A stretch of DNA of 64,000 bases from Cervus elaphus (Eukaryota; Chordata; Mammalia; Artiodactyla; Cervidae): assembly GCF_910594005.1 (NCBI RefSeq), contig NC_057818.1:58044001-58108000 (forward strand), in the 5' to 3' direction. This document shows, one piece after another, positions 23,450-33,927 of the stretch (its first letter is position 1; the number at the start of each line of letters is the position of its first letter). Both the position numbers and the translations under genes were made by a program. Below the pieces are notes generated by a model that saw only the letters and a program-made list of their open reading frames with translations, was not told where the DNA came from and searched no databases.

Positions 23450-23668
23450 AACAAGCTTCCAGGTGGTTCAGTGGTAAAGAACCTGTCTGCCAATGCAGGA
23501 GACACAGGAGATGTAGGTTTGATCCCTGGGTCAGGAAGATCCCCTGGAGAAGGAAATGGCAACCCACTCCAATATTTTTGCCATGGGAAATCCCATTGAC
23601 AGAGGAGGATGGTGAGCTCCAGTCCATGGGGTTGCAAAGAGTCAGACACAACTGAGCATGCACACATG
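23450..23668 (+). mobile_element. Bov-tA SINE
   Basis: tRNA-derived head (gcttccaggtggttcagtgg) followed by ggcaacccactccaatattt and the BovB-derived tail gagtcagacacaactgagca. Confidence 0.93.
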
Positions 23669-23776
23669 TATCCCACCACCAATGTTAACATTGATACAAG
23701 CATTAGCATCCCCCTGGGTTTTTTTTGAAGTCATCACTAACTGATGGTGAATACAAAGTATCTGTAACACAGTAAG

Positions 23777-24027
23777 ATGACATCTCATGGGGCTTCCCAG
23801 GTAGTGCTAGTGGTAAAGAATTTGTCTGCCAATGCCAGAGACATAAGAGATGCTGGTTCGATCCCTGGGTCTGGAAGATCCCCTGGAGGAGGGCAGGGCA
23901 ACCCATTCCAGTATTCTTGCCTGGAGAATCCCATGGACAGAGAAGTCTGGCAGGCTACAGTCCATGTGGCCACAAAGAGTTGGACATGTCTGAAGTGACT
24001 TAGGATGCACGCAGAATGACATCTCAT
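23777..24027 (+). mobile_element. Bov-tA SINE with target-site duplication
   Basis: Body at about 23789-24015, complete from ggcttcccaggtagtgctag to gacatgtctgaagtgactta. The 12-bp direct repeats atgacatctcat lie at 23777-23788 and 24016-24027. Confidence 0.93.
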
Positions 24028-24389
24028 AGTAACTCCTCTTTTTCTACTGGCCATAACCCTCAAATAACTTGAGATCATATTTTCCATAAATGGTACAGTG
24101 CATCATTTCCTCGTTTTTAACTACTGGGACATTATGATGGTTACAATATGGATTGCATAGGAGTATTGGTGAGAGTTACTTACACTGACCATAATATTGC
24201 TGCCTTAGCATCATTTGTGTAGACTGGTGGCCTGCACGTGCCTTGCTTTGACACCAGTTATGCACATAAGCACACGTGCTAGATAACAGCCTGCAAATTC
24301 ATAAGCAAATGTAAATTCCTCATAGGTCTTCCCTAGCAGCCTTTATAACCAGCCGTCCTCCTAAATCCCAGGTCCTTCTATTTTGATTT

Positions 24390-24660
24390 ATTCATTCATT
24401 TATTTCCGGCTACGCTGGGTCTCTGTTGCTCTGCGGGCTTTTCTCTCGGTGTGGTGCACGGGCTTCTCACTGCGGGGGCTTCTCTCTTGTGCAGCGCGGG
24501 CTCCAGGGCACACACTTCAGCAGTTCCAGCTCCAGGGCTCCAGAGCGCAGGCTCAGTACTTGTGGGCCCGGGCTTAGCTGCTCCGCGGCCCATGGGATCT
24601 TAATGGCCGGGGCATGGAACCCGTGTCCCCTGCGTTGGCAGGAGCATTCTTAGCCACAAG
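24390..24660 (-). mobile_element. CHR-type (tRNA-Glu) SINE
   Basis: The plus strand shows the reverse complement of a cetartiodactyl CHR SINE: ggctacgctgggtctctgtt, cagagcgcaggctcagtact, then the head region aacccgtgtcccctgcgttg. Confidence 0.85.
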
Positions 24661-24661
24661 G

Positions 24662-25170
24662 AAAGTCATTAATTCTCGGTGAGGATGCTTCAAGTTCTCC
24701 AGGCAGCCTTGATGCAGAGACACACCTGAGAAAAGGCTCTGGGACATGAGGGAGAAACATTCTAAAGCTCTGATCTTGACCATCATCAGAATAAAAAGGG
24801 AAAAATTTAGCAGTTGAAAACCACCTCATTGGCAACATCAGAAGTAGAGAATGAAAGGTTTATAAACTGTTAATGCAGGGCATTTCAGGAGGAAAAGCAG
24901 ACACAGCCTCTGAGCCAGGACAGACGTTTACCCGAGAAGCGGCCATTTCCTCCTCTTTTCCTCCTGCCCTGGGTCGTTTTCTCCACAGGTCCTGGGGAAG
25001 AATCATCTCAGCGTCCTGAGATTACACCTTCCAAGGCGTTAGCAGGGCGCCTTCGCCTGCTCCCCACACGCCCACAGGCAGGAGCTTGAAAAGCCGAGAA
25101 GGCCCACCTCTCCTGGCCTTGTCTCAGGAGAGACTGAGGACGATCAGCTCCTCCCGGAGACGCGCCGTCA
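24662..25170 (-). pseudogene. Orphan inverted 5' end of a KRAB-ZNF unit
   Basis: The minus strand is homologous to 18060-18450 and 44030-44250 on the plus strand. At 24946-24932 it reads ATG GCC GCT TCT CGG followed by the donor gtaaac, so a start exon (MAASR) with a usable-looking donor is preserved. It opens into about 200 bp of family intron sequence and then a SINE. No KRAB or finger exon follows on the minus strand in the window's lower coordinates, so the gene body is missing. Confidence 0.75.
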
Positions 25171-25850
25171 AGCCCTCCTTTGTGTCCACACGTGTTCGCT
25201 CCCCGGATTCCGCCAGCACGGGACCGGTGAGCGGCACCGGCGTCCGCCTCCCGACCCCGGCCCAGCAGACCCCGCCGCCCCTCCGGGCCTGAAGCTGGCG
25301 CTGAGCCCTCGCAGACGCGCCGAAGCTCCGCGTTCAGCCCGGGCCTCGCCGGGACCCGGAAGACGAGCGTTGCGGCTGCTCCCCCGGGAGCAGGGGCCGG
25401 AGTTTGCGAGGAGGGGCCTCCTGGGCCCCCAGATGAGAATCGCTTCCCTGAAGATGTTCTCTGCAGCCTTAACGTGGATACAAAGCCTCCCCAGTCTAAG
25501 AAGTTGTGAGCTGGCCGGTTTGAGGGGAAGCCGTGAGCCGGCACGTTGAACGAGCCCCTGTGGGTGCTGACGCGGCTCCTGTAACACCCGTCTTCCGTGG
25601 CTCTGAGCCGGAGCCATCGCACACAGCACCCCTGGGAGCCCTGAGCCGGTGAGGGCGCGGGGCTGGAACCTCTGAGAACGCCGGCTCCGTCCGCCTGATG
25701 CCCGGGAGGGGCTCCTTCTGTGGGCGGCCCTCCGTGGCTGCGAGCTGCGCTTGGGGAAGGGGAGGCGGAGGCGAGTGGAGGACAAAGTCACATGATGCCC
25801 TTGGCGCGGTGAGGCTTGCTCTCCCAGATCTTCCAAAGTTACCCCGAGTC
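25000..25850. promoter_or_regulatory. CpG-rich block, probable promoter of the inverted KRAB-ZNF 5' end
   Basis: By eye this is the most CpG-dense stretch of the window after the SRD5A1 retrocopy 5' end (for example ggaccggtgagcggcaccgg and cgccgtcaag). It sits immediately upstream, on the minus strand, of the MAASR start exon, where a KRAB-ZNF promoter belongs. Long overlapping ORFs here come from GC content. Exact CpG ratio not computed. Confidence 0.6.
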
Positions 25851-25959
25851 CCGGGTCCTGTCTCCCCCTCCCCTCCCTGGGGCCACGTGCTTCCGTGCTC
25901 AGGAGCTCAGCCGTGTCCCGCTCTTCTGCGAGCCCGTGGGCGAGAGCCCTCCAGGCTCC

Positions 25960-26112
25960 TCTGGCCTTGGGGTTTCCCAGCAGGAATACTGGCGTGGGTT
26001 GTCATTCCCTTCAGGGGATCTTCCTGACCCAGGGATCGATCCCGCGTCTCCTGGGTCTCCTGCATGGCAGGCGGATTCTTTACCACAGAGCCACCTGGGA
26101 AGACCCCTGGGG
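25960..26112 (-). mobile_element. Bov-tA SINE, partial
   Basis: The plus strand has ggaatactggcgtgggttgt, ggggatcttcctgacccagg and ttaccacagagccacctggg, the reverse complement of the Bov-tA head half. Confidence 0.9.
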
Positions 26113-26435
26113 CCACAGGCATTCCCAAAATGATTTGCATTGTGACCACCTATCCATAGGTGAGGGGGCCTCCATCTTCAGAGACCCGTGGACGCCAAGG
26201 TATTTACATCACAGCTTTCTCTGAAAATGAACCAAAGGCAGTCATGGAGGATGGATTAAAATGGGAAGGGACCAAAGCCTTTGGACATGATGCCGTAAAT
26301 GTGTATTTGATAATACACAAAGGAAGTAGTGATCAGTATTAAGTGATAAGGCACATTGTAAGTGAATTTGAGGATGAGAGTTTTTTTGGTGTTGCTGCCC
26401 TATTGTATGTGTGTTTCTATATTTTAAGAATTGTT

Positions 26436-26605
26436 TGGGGGATTTCCCTGGTGGGCGAACGGTTAAGAATCTGCCTTGCAAAGCAGAGGACGTGGGTTTC
26501 ATCCCTGGTCAGGGAACTAGGATCCCACATGCCACAGGGCAACTAAGCCCATGCTCCCACAACTAGGACCTGACTCAATCAAATAAATAAATATTTAAAA
26601 AAATA
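26436..26605 (+). mobile_element. CHR-type SINE, partial
   Basis: gggatttccctggtgggcga, aaagcagaggacgtgggttt and caactaagcccatgctccca in family order, ending in an (aaat)n-like tail. Confidence 0.85.
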
Positions 26606-26794
26606 AAAGAATTATGTGGCTATAGTTTGTTCTGTCCCTACTCTTTACCTGATATTTTATCACATCTATAAAGTGCATTAATTGAGGTAAAAATAAAACA
26701 AGGGAAACATATCCATTCTTTAAATATTATTTGAGAGCATTAAATCTTTTTAAAAAGATCCTATCAAGTGTGCATGCCCCAATAACAGTGTATT

Positions 26795-28085
26795 TTTTAA
26801 AGTTTAAAGATTTTTTTTAGAGAAGGTTTAGTTTCACGGCAAAATTCAGAGAAAGGTACAGAAATTTTCATATGCTTCTTATTCCCATATACATATTACC
26901 TCCTTCTTTATTATCCTCCTCCACCATAGGGGTACTTCTGTTACTACTGATGAATCTATAGTGACATCATAAGTATTTAGGGTCCATAGTTTACTTTATA
27001 GTTCACTTTCAGGGTTGTACAGTTTGTGACACTCGAGAAACATATAGTGACATGTATCCATTATTTATAAGCTTTGAATTTATTAATAATCAAACTTGAT
27101 AAGTTTTCCATTTATTTTTGTTTACTTTTTTTTTTTAAAGGAAACTCCATACTGTTCTCCACTTTGACTGTACCAGTGTACATTCTTTCTAACAGTGATG
27201 TTCCCACCAAGGAGGGTTCTCTTTTCTCCAGACCCTCTTTAGCACTATTATTTGTAGACTTTTTTGATGATGGGCATTCTGTTGTAAGGTGATATCTCAC
27301 TGCAGTTTCGATTTGCATTTCTCTAATAATTAGTGATCATCTAGTGAAAAGGGGGTGAGAGTCTCCAAGAGTTAAAACTAACTTTATCTACAACAAAGAT
27401 GTACATTTGGCTTTCAGATAATTCTCCCCACCCTTGGAACCAGCATGGGAGTACTAGCTCAAAAAGGAGTAATTGAAGTAGTTCTGGTTTTTTTAGGGTT
27501 TGTTTTTTTCTTTTTTCTCAGCTTGCTTCTGGGTTTAATTACCTTTGGTTACCTTTCAGACAATGGAGAAGGAAATGGCAACCCACTCCAGTATTCTTGC
27601 CTGGAGAATCCCGTGGACAGGGGAGTCTGGTGGGCTGCAGTCCATGGGGTCACACAGAGTCAGACATGACTGAAGTGACTTAGCATGCATGCATGCAATA
27701 ATTAGTGATGTTGAGCATCTTTTCATGTGCCTCTTGGCCATCTGTATGTCTTCTTTGGAGAAATGTCTGTTTAGGTCTTCTGCCCATTTTTTGATTGTAT
27801 TGTTTGTTTTTTGGATATTCAGTTACATGAACTATTTGTAAATTTTGGAGACTAATTCCTTGTCAGTCACAAATATTTTCTCCCATTCTGTGGGCTTTTT
27901 ATTTGTGGTTTCCTTTGCTGTGCAAAAACTTTTGAGTTAAGTTTGGTCTAACTTGTTTGTTTTTGCTTCTACTTCCATTACTGTAGTAGATGGATTGAAA
28001 AAGATGTTGCTGAGATTTATGTCAAATAATGTTCTGCCTATGTTTTCCTCTAAGAATTTTATAGTATCCAGACTTAATAATATGG
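26795..28085 (-). mobile_element. Old L1 fragments (3'UTR and ORF2 C-terminal part), interrupted
   Basis: 26795-27095 resembles an old L1 3'UTR in reverse (gtttagtttcacggcaaaat, gtgacatgtatccattattt). 27130-27337 and 27697-28085 are reverse-complement L1 ORF2 C-terminal sequence (catctgtatgtcttctttgg, tgtgcaaaaacttttgag). The two ORF2 pieces are contiguous once the insert at 27338-27696 is removed. Confidence 0.8.
27325..27709 (+). mobile_element. Chimeric retro-insertion: unknown 5' sequence fused to a Bov-tA 3' half
   Basis: 13-bp target-site duplication aataattagtgat at 27325-27337 and 27697-27709 within old L1. The 359-bp insert (27338-27696) begins with ~220 bp that is not Bov-tA and continues into the Bov-tA 3' half from ggagaaggaaatggcaaccc to gactgaagtgacttagcatg. 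Shared duplications around both parts mean they arrived together as one RNA. Confidence 0.8.
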
Positions 28086-28344
28086 AAACCAAAGACCCGT
28101 CTCAGTGTACCTGTCAATACTTCCAAGTTTAATGGCACACGGAGCTCAAGGGACTGAATATTTCTTGAGACACCTGGCACCCATTTTATTGACTGTTCTT
28201 TTAGAATTCAAATTCTTTGAATTAAAAAATTAACTGTTAAAAAAATAAAAGTTTTCCACAAATCGTTTTCACTGTCCAGAAAATCCTCTAGACACAGAAT
28301 ATTCATAGCCCCACCTCTGCTAATCCTTGGATAACACTGAAATT
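28086..28344. other. No feature recognised
   Basis: AT-rich sequence between L1 fragments without ORF or repeat signature that I can name. Confidence 0.3.
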
Positions 28345-28735
28345 TTTTAAATTAAGTTTTACTAGAGTATAGTTGCTTTATAAAGTTGTGTTAGTTTCTA
28401 CTGCACAGAAAAATAAATCAGTCATACACATACATATACCCGCTCCGTTTTGGGCTTCTTTCTGACTCAGGTCAGCACTGAGCATTGAGTACTCTGTGCT
28501 ATAGAGCACGTTCTCATCAGTTATCCATTTTATACATAGCATCAAGGGTGTATACGTGTCAATCCCCATCTCCCAATTCATCCCGCTCACCCCCTTTCCC
28601 TCCTGGGTGTCCATACATTTCTTCTCTATGTCTTTGTGTCTGCTTCTACTTTGAAAATAGGATCATCTACACCTTTTTTCTAGACTCCACATACATGTGT
28701 TGATATACGATATTTTTCTTTTTTTTTTTTTTAAC
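28345..28735 (-). mobile_element. L1 3'UTR fragment
   Basis: Reverse L1 3' end: ttttactagagtatagttgc, gttagtttctactgcacaga, gagtactctgtgctatagag, then ctccacatacatgtgttgat. Confidence 0.8.
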
Positions 28736-28742
28736 TTACTTT

Positions 28743-28848
28743 AAACTCAACATTCAAAAAACTAAGATCATGACACACACTCCCATCACTTCACAGCAAA
28801 TTGATGGGGAGAAAGCGGAAACGGTGATGACAGACTAGCGCCGAGAGG
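28743..28848 (+). mobile_element. BovB, left piece (continues at 32250)
   Basis: aactcaacattcaaaaaact and ttgatggggagaaagcggaa match the BovB ORF segment encoding IQKTKIM. The element resumes at gacagactttactttcttgg (about 32250) after a 3.4-kb nested insertion. Confidence 0.88.
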
Positions 28849-29143
28849 AGAGTGAACTGGGCAATCCGGCAGAGAAAGCTTTATTGCAGGAAGAGAGAAG
28901 GGGCTGCCTTTCGAGAGAAGCCAGTGTTCTCCCTTTACAGCCATCCCTTCTTATACCTTGTCGATGGGGAATTGCGTCCCGAAGGGAGGGGGCCTTAGGG
29001 TATCTTTAGCCTGCAGCTGGGGTCTTGTTACTAGGGAGTCAAAGGGGTCTCATGGTCCGGGGATCACGTAGTCTTGAGAAACTGGCAAGTCTTAATAAAC
29101 TGGTAAAACAGGACATCAGCAGGAAAAAACAGGATATCACCTT
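28849..29143 (-). mobile_element. LTR-like element, left piece (split by the SRD5A1 retrocopy)
   Basis: Inserted in BovB; gacagact occurs on both sides of the combined insertion (28842-28849 region and about 32250). On the minus strand it reads aataaagctttctctgcc followed by a short tail, a typical LTR poly-A signal and R/U5. Right piece at 32149-32249. Family not identified. Confidence 0.6.
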
Positions 29144-32100
29144 AAGAAAAGAACAGGATGGGGGTGGCGCGTGGCTCCGGGGCCGCCCGCACGGGCCCCC
29201 CCAGGGCTCTGACAGCGGGCGCCGGCCTCAGGCAACCGCGCCTCCCGCCCCCCACAGCACCCCGCCCGCAGCCGCCGCCGCCCTATATGTGGCCCGACGC
29301 AGCCGCCGGGCCATGGAGCACGCCTGCCGTCCCCCACCATGGAGCTGGCCGAGCGGTTCCTGCTGGACGCGCTCGCCTGCCTGGAATGCGCCCTCGGCGT
29401 CGTGCGCTATGTGCTGCTGAAGCTGCGGGGCTCGCCCTACGGGCGCTACGCGTCGCCCGGCTCCGCCTTCGGGCTGCCGGCGCGGGCCGCCTGGGCGGTG
29501 CAGGAGCTGCCCTCGCTGGCCCTGCCGCTCCTCGCGTGCGCGGGCGCGGGCGCGCCGGCCGAGCGCCTCAACCGCTGGCCCAGCTGCATCCTCCTGGCCA
29601 TGTTCCTGGTCCACTATGCGCAACGGAGGGAAGCCCACGCCGCTGTATGACTTCCTGTTGGCGTTCATCTTCTGCACCTACAACGGCTACCTGCAGAGCA
29701 GGTATCTGAGTCAGTACGCAGTGTACGCGGACGACTGGCTCAGAGACCCCCGGTTTCTAACAGGTTCCGCCTTGTGGTTGACAGGCATGCTAATTAACAT
29801 CCATTCAGATCATGTCCTAAAGAACCTCAGGAAACCAGGGGAGACTGGCTATAAAATACCAAGAGGGGGCTTGTTTGAATACATATCTGTGGCCAACTAC
29901 TTTAGAGAAGTCGTGGAGTGGTGTGGCTACGCCCTCGCCAGCTGGTTCATTCAGGGCTGGGCTTTCGCTGTGTTCACCTTCTGTGTCCTGTTCATCAGGG
30001 CTCAGCAACATCACAAGTGGTACCATGAGAAATTTGAAGATTATCCAAAATTCAGAAAAATCATGATTGCGTTTTTGGTTTAAGTTTGTCGTCAGTGGAA
30101 TTATCTTTGACTTGAAGCTTTTTGATGAAGTTTCTTTTGGGACCGTGTCAATGAACTGATTGATGTCTTTGAAATTTTTCTGGTACTTCATCTTTTTTAA
30201 CATTTGCTCTAGGATTTTTTTCCCTTAGCAAATGTGTACGCTGCCTAATAACAGTCTAATCAAACTGAAATCACAAGTTGAAGTATGATGCTGCCCACTA
30301 ACCAGATCAGGAATCTGAACGCCTCTGATTTGGGGTCTGCTTCCATGGAGTGGGGCTTGGTGGCTCAAATGGGAAAGAATCCGCCTGCAATGCGGGAGAC
30401 CTGGGTTCGGTGCCTGGGTTGGGAACATCCCCTGGCCAAGGGCATGGCAGCCCACTCCAGTACTCTTGCCTGGAGAATCCCATGGACAGAGGAGCCTGGC
30501 GGGCTATGGTCCATGGGGTCACAGAGAGTGGGACACGACTGAGCGACTAACACTTTTTTCACTTTCACTTTCCATGAACTGAAACATTTCTGTATCCCTT
30601 ACACAACCTCGACTGCATGAGTTTAAGGTCAAAGGTGACATCCCCTTCCCCCCTCAAGCCAGAGGCATCTTCTGTCTTCATGTCCCTCCTCCTGCCAGGT
30701 CAGACAGTTCTGGGTACCCACGGTGTACCCACAACCTCTCACAACTAGGTTCTGGGTGGCCAGAGGAGTTGGGCCTGGAGAAAGGCCCAGTGGAGGCTGA
30801 TACCAAAGGCTTCTGGCACCCGCTACGGCCTGGTCCACCAGGTGACCTCACTGGAGGCAGTGCGCCAGGGGCATTCTTCAGGAGCAGGGTGCTGTATCCC
30901 CCACAGGAGGACTTCCTGGTGGCCCTCGGCTGGGGGCATGAAGGTGCCCAGGGCAGCCCTCCCATCGGGTCCCTCACCAGGAGCTGCTGGCCTGGGATGG
31001 CTTTCCTTCCTCCTTTGAGGTAGAATTGGAATTTTTTCAGGCACTTTTTTTTTTCTTTTAAAGTACTTCTCAAGATTGCACACCTGCAACTTGAAGCAGA
31101 ATTTCTTTTTTTTTTGATGCTCCTAACTCTACGGAGATCAATAATAATAACATTTGCTAGGTGTTGCCGGGTGTGTCAAAGTAGCCTCCCTCTTTTGGAA
31201 GGCTGCTGAGTCTCTGCTGTGAAGATGTAGTGAACACCCAGAGAAGATCCCCTCCTCTTCTCTGTTGCTGCTGCGTTTGCAGAGCTGGGAACTGGAACGG
31301 ATGCGTGGAGAGAGTTCATGTTCGCTTACAGTCGCTGACCATGCTGAGTGACGGGACTCCAGGACTCACCACGTTGTGTCTTAGGCATTCTTCAGCTGCG
31401 CCTCCAGGCAGGGAGCACGCCCTCTGGCCCCTGCCCTCCGGACCCCTGGGCACCCCATTGGATCAGCCCCCCTCTCCCCTTCTGGTTCACCTTCCCAACC
31501 AGGGGCTCCCTCCCCATGAGTTTTCATGTAGAAACTGTATTCTCGGTGTTAGCTGTTTGCTGCAGTCTCTTAGGGTTTTCAAAAAGCTTTTCCTGATGTG
31601 GTTGTCCTTCATTTTAACTAAAACTGGAAAGCTTTTGCAGGGAACTTTAATGATCAAATAAACTCTGTGCTTCATTTTACCTAAAAAACTGGAAGGCTCT
31701 TGCAGGGAAACTTTATGATCAAATAAACTTTGGACCTTTTTCTGACTGAATAACTACTTGAAACCATAAAACTGTAAATATTTAGAATGTCTTCTGGAAA
31801 ACTCAGAAATCTGAGCAAGCCTTAACTGATTTGGGCCCTGGGTTCTGGAAGGCATACCTGGCCAGAAAGAGGCTTGTCAGAGAGGCCCACTGGGAGTTCT
31901 GCATCTGTCGGTGCTGCTTTTTTGAGTGACCAGATTTGGGGTTCAGTGGTGGTTTGACGCACAGTTCCTGCTTCACTGGCACGCACCGGCTCTGTGATTG
32001 ACACAGGAAGAGATCTCGGTCTGCCTGTCTGCCTGTCTTCCATTTACTAGACTCTGTAATGTAGCAAGCTATGACAGTTCGTTATTGTGTTCATTACAAA

Positions 32101-32148
32101 AATAAAGGAGATTAATAAAATTAAAAAAAAAAAGAAAAGAACAGGATG
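29144..32148 (+). pseudogene. SRD5A1: Processed SRD5A1 (steroid 5-alpha-reductase 1) retrocopy
   Basis: An intronless cDNA copy (29161-32131) with a GC-rich 5'UTR, CDS from ATG 29339, ~2 kb 3'UTR, AATAAA at 32101 and 32115 and an A tail, flanked by the 17-bp duplication aagaaaagaacaggatg (29144-29160, 32132-32148). The parent is an integral ER membrane enzyme that reduces testosterone to dihydrotestosterone with NADPH. Recognisable blocks include RAAWAVQELPSLALPLL, LTGMLINIHSD, YKIPRGGLFEYIS and the C-terminal YHEKFEDYPKFRK. A small deletion near 29620, between HY and GGKP, removes about ten codons and shifts the frame; the downstream 155-codon frame runs on to the normal stop at 30081-30083. 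The membrane enzyme cannot be made whole. Symbol names the parent gene. Confidence 0.93.
30347..30567 (+). mobile_element. Bov-tA SINE in the SRD5A1 retrocopy 3'UTR
   Basis: Complete Bov-tA from ggggcttggtggctcaaatg to acacgactgagcgactaaca. Short similar flanks (ttccatgga / ttccatgaa) suggest insertion here, though it could have been present in the parent 3'UTR. Confidence 0.92.
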
Positions 32149-32249
32149 CCCATGAGAGCAATTTGGTCACTGTGACTTCATCCCATTTGTCAGGTCACCA
32201 AAATGGACCATTGTTAAACTATACACTATGAGCCCCTTTTGAACCCTAG
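32149..32249 (-). mobile_element. LTR-like element, right piece
   Basis: Continuation of 28849-29143 after the SRD5A1 retrocopy, ending next to gacagacttt where BovB resumes. Confidence 0.55.
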
Positions 32250-32925
32250 CAAGAGACAGACTTTACTTTCTTGGGCTCAAAAACCACTGTGGATGGTGAC
32301 TGCAGCCACAAAATTAAAAGACATTTGCTCCATGGAAGAAAACCTAGACAGCATATTAAAAAGCAGAGACATTACTTTGCCAACAAACGTCCATCTAGTC
32401 AAGGCTCTGGTTTTTCCAGTAGTCATGTATGGATGTGAGAGTTGGACCATAAAGAAGGCTGAGTGCTGAAGAACTGGTGCTTTCAAACTGTGGTGCTAGA
32501 GAGGACTCTTTTTTTTTTTTTTTCATTTATTTTTATTAGTTGGAGGCTAATTACGTCACAACATTGCAGTGGGTTTTTAGAGAGGACTCTTAACAGTCCC
32601 TTGGACAGCAAGGAGATCAAACCAGTCAATCCTAGAGGAAATCAACCCTGAATATTCACTGGAAGGACTGATGCTGAAGCTGAAGCTCCAATACTTTGGC
32701 CACCTGATATAAAGAGCTGACTCATTGGAAAAGACCCTGATGCTGGGAAAGATTGAGGGCAGGAGGAGAAGGCGGTGGCAGAGGATAACATGGTTAGATA
32801 TCATCACCAATTCAATGGACATGAATTTGGGCAAACTCCTGGGGATAGTAAAGGACAGGGGAGCCTGGTGTGCTGCAGTCCATGGGGTTGCAAAGAGTTG
32901 GACACAACTTAGTGACTGAACAACA
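32250..32925 (+). mobile_element. BovB, right piece (3' end)
   Basis: Continues 28743-28848 in the right order: gatggtgactgcagccacaa, catgtatggatgtgagagtt, ccaatactttggccacctga, tgcaaagagttggacacaac. A tiny L1 interrupts it at 32511-32578. Confidence 0.93.
32498..32591 (-). mobile_element. 68-bp L1 micro-insertion with 13-bp target-site duplication
   Basis: agagaggactctt is duplicated at 32498-32510 and 32579-32591. The insert is a poly-T run followed by only ~50 bp of L1 3'UTR (agttggaggctaattacgtc), the same L1 family as the element at 419-3310. Extreme 5' truncation. Confidence 0.92.
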
Positions 32926-32938
32926 TAAGATTAGGTGA

Positions 32939-33852
32939 TTATTTCATCTTTATCCAAGAAAAGGAGAGCCTGGGTACTCTGCAACCATGACTCATGAGAA
33001 TGTAGGGGCTTACAGTTGGGAGGTATGCAGTAATGGGTGCAGCAGAAGTCACCAGCCACCAGCTGGGATTGTTAAAAAGAGCCAAACAAATGTGAAACAT
33101 GGAGGAGACACTGTACAAAGACACAAAGATGCTCACCAGGACCAGGATGCTCTAGGTAGCTCTAGATTCGGGGGAGGATCTTGAAGAGATGCTGGCCCTA
33201 TGAATATATTGTACCCTTTGCTTGTACCTGTACAAGATGAAAACCATGGAGCCTCTGAACCAGATTGTGAGCATCAGACATGAAACAGCAGGAAGTAAAA
33301 ACCATCCTACACTCAGTAAAACTTTGATTCTATTATGAATCACACCATAACACAATCCCAAATCTTTCTTCTTTGTGATGTTTCTGTTACTCCAATGATC
33401 TTTCACATACCTAGTAAATAGAATATTTATCAGCATGTGCACAACCCAGCAGAGGAAAATAGCAGATCCAGTGTACTTGGGAGCTTTCATTTTAAGCCGT
33501 CCCCACCTGGAGTTCCTGGGACTGATGGTGATGGCCTGGCAGACACTCAAGAGGCAGGTGCTACCAACGGACACTCCCCTGGCCTCTCTGTGGATGTAGT
33601 AAACAATTTTGCATTCAGAATCATTGAGAAAATATTTCCACCCAAACACTTCCATTGTCCTTGGGGTTCCTGTAGAGAGCATGACCAAGGAGTGGGCTAT
33701 AAGCAGATACTCAACGATCAGATCTGTGGATCTTAGCCTGCACCAGCAAAGTGAAGGAAGAGATAATGGTAAAGAAGAGAGAAATTTCCCAGGATTCCAA
33801 ATACATTCTGGGATAAGAAGATCAATTCTATTGCAAAATCTCTGGTGGCCAT
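32939..33852 (-). pseudogene. Vomeronasal type-1 receptor (V1R) pseudogene
   Basis: V1Rs are seven-helix G-protein-coupled pheromone receptors of vomeronasal neurons, encoded by a single ~300-codon exon. The minus strand starts at ATG 33852-33850 (MATRDFAIELIF) and shows TM1, then a frameshift near 33730 between TM1 and the RSTDLIVEYLL segment (TM2). It continues with ARGVSVGSTCLLSVCQAI (TM3), the LKMKAPKY loop and WFLLPAVSCLMLTIWF. A nonsense TAG at 33154-33152 follows SSPESRAT, a family hallmark, and in the same frame TM6-TM7 runs on with NPSWWLV and TVSPYILMS to a stop at 32941-32939. Total length (304 codons) is normal; one frameshift and one stop kill it. Confidence 0.9.
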
Positions 33853-33927
33853 TCTTCCAGTTCTCTGTGAAGGATATTTGCCTTCTGAGCTAGAGTTTCC
33901 TGCATAGAAAAATGAGGCATGGGCCAC

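Noticed and set aside
25008..25836. Two minus-strand ORFs of 204 and 222 codons
   Set aside because: They overlap in different frames in a CpG-rich block, show no domain, and the region is explained as KRAB-ZNF promoter/5'UTR.
29158..29709. 183-codon plus-strand and 149-codon minus-strand ORFs
   Set aside because: Frame shadows of the GC-rich SRD5A1 retrocopy 5' part; the true frame is the one starting at 29339.
29339..30083. Functional SRD5A1-like retrogene
   Set aside because: The deletion near 29620 shifts frame and removes conserved residues; no intact reading frame links both halves.
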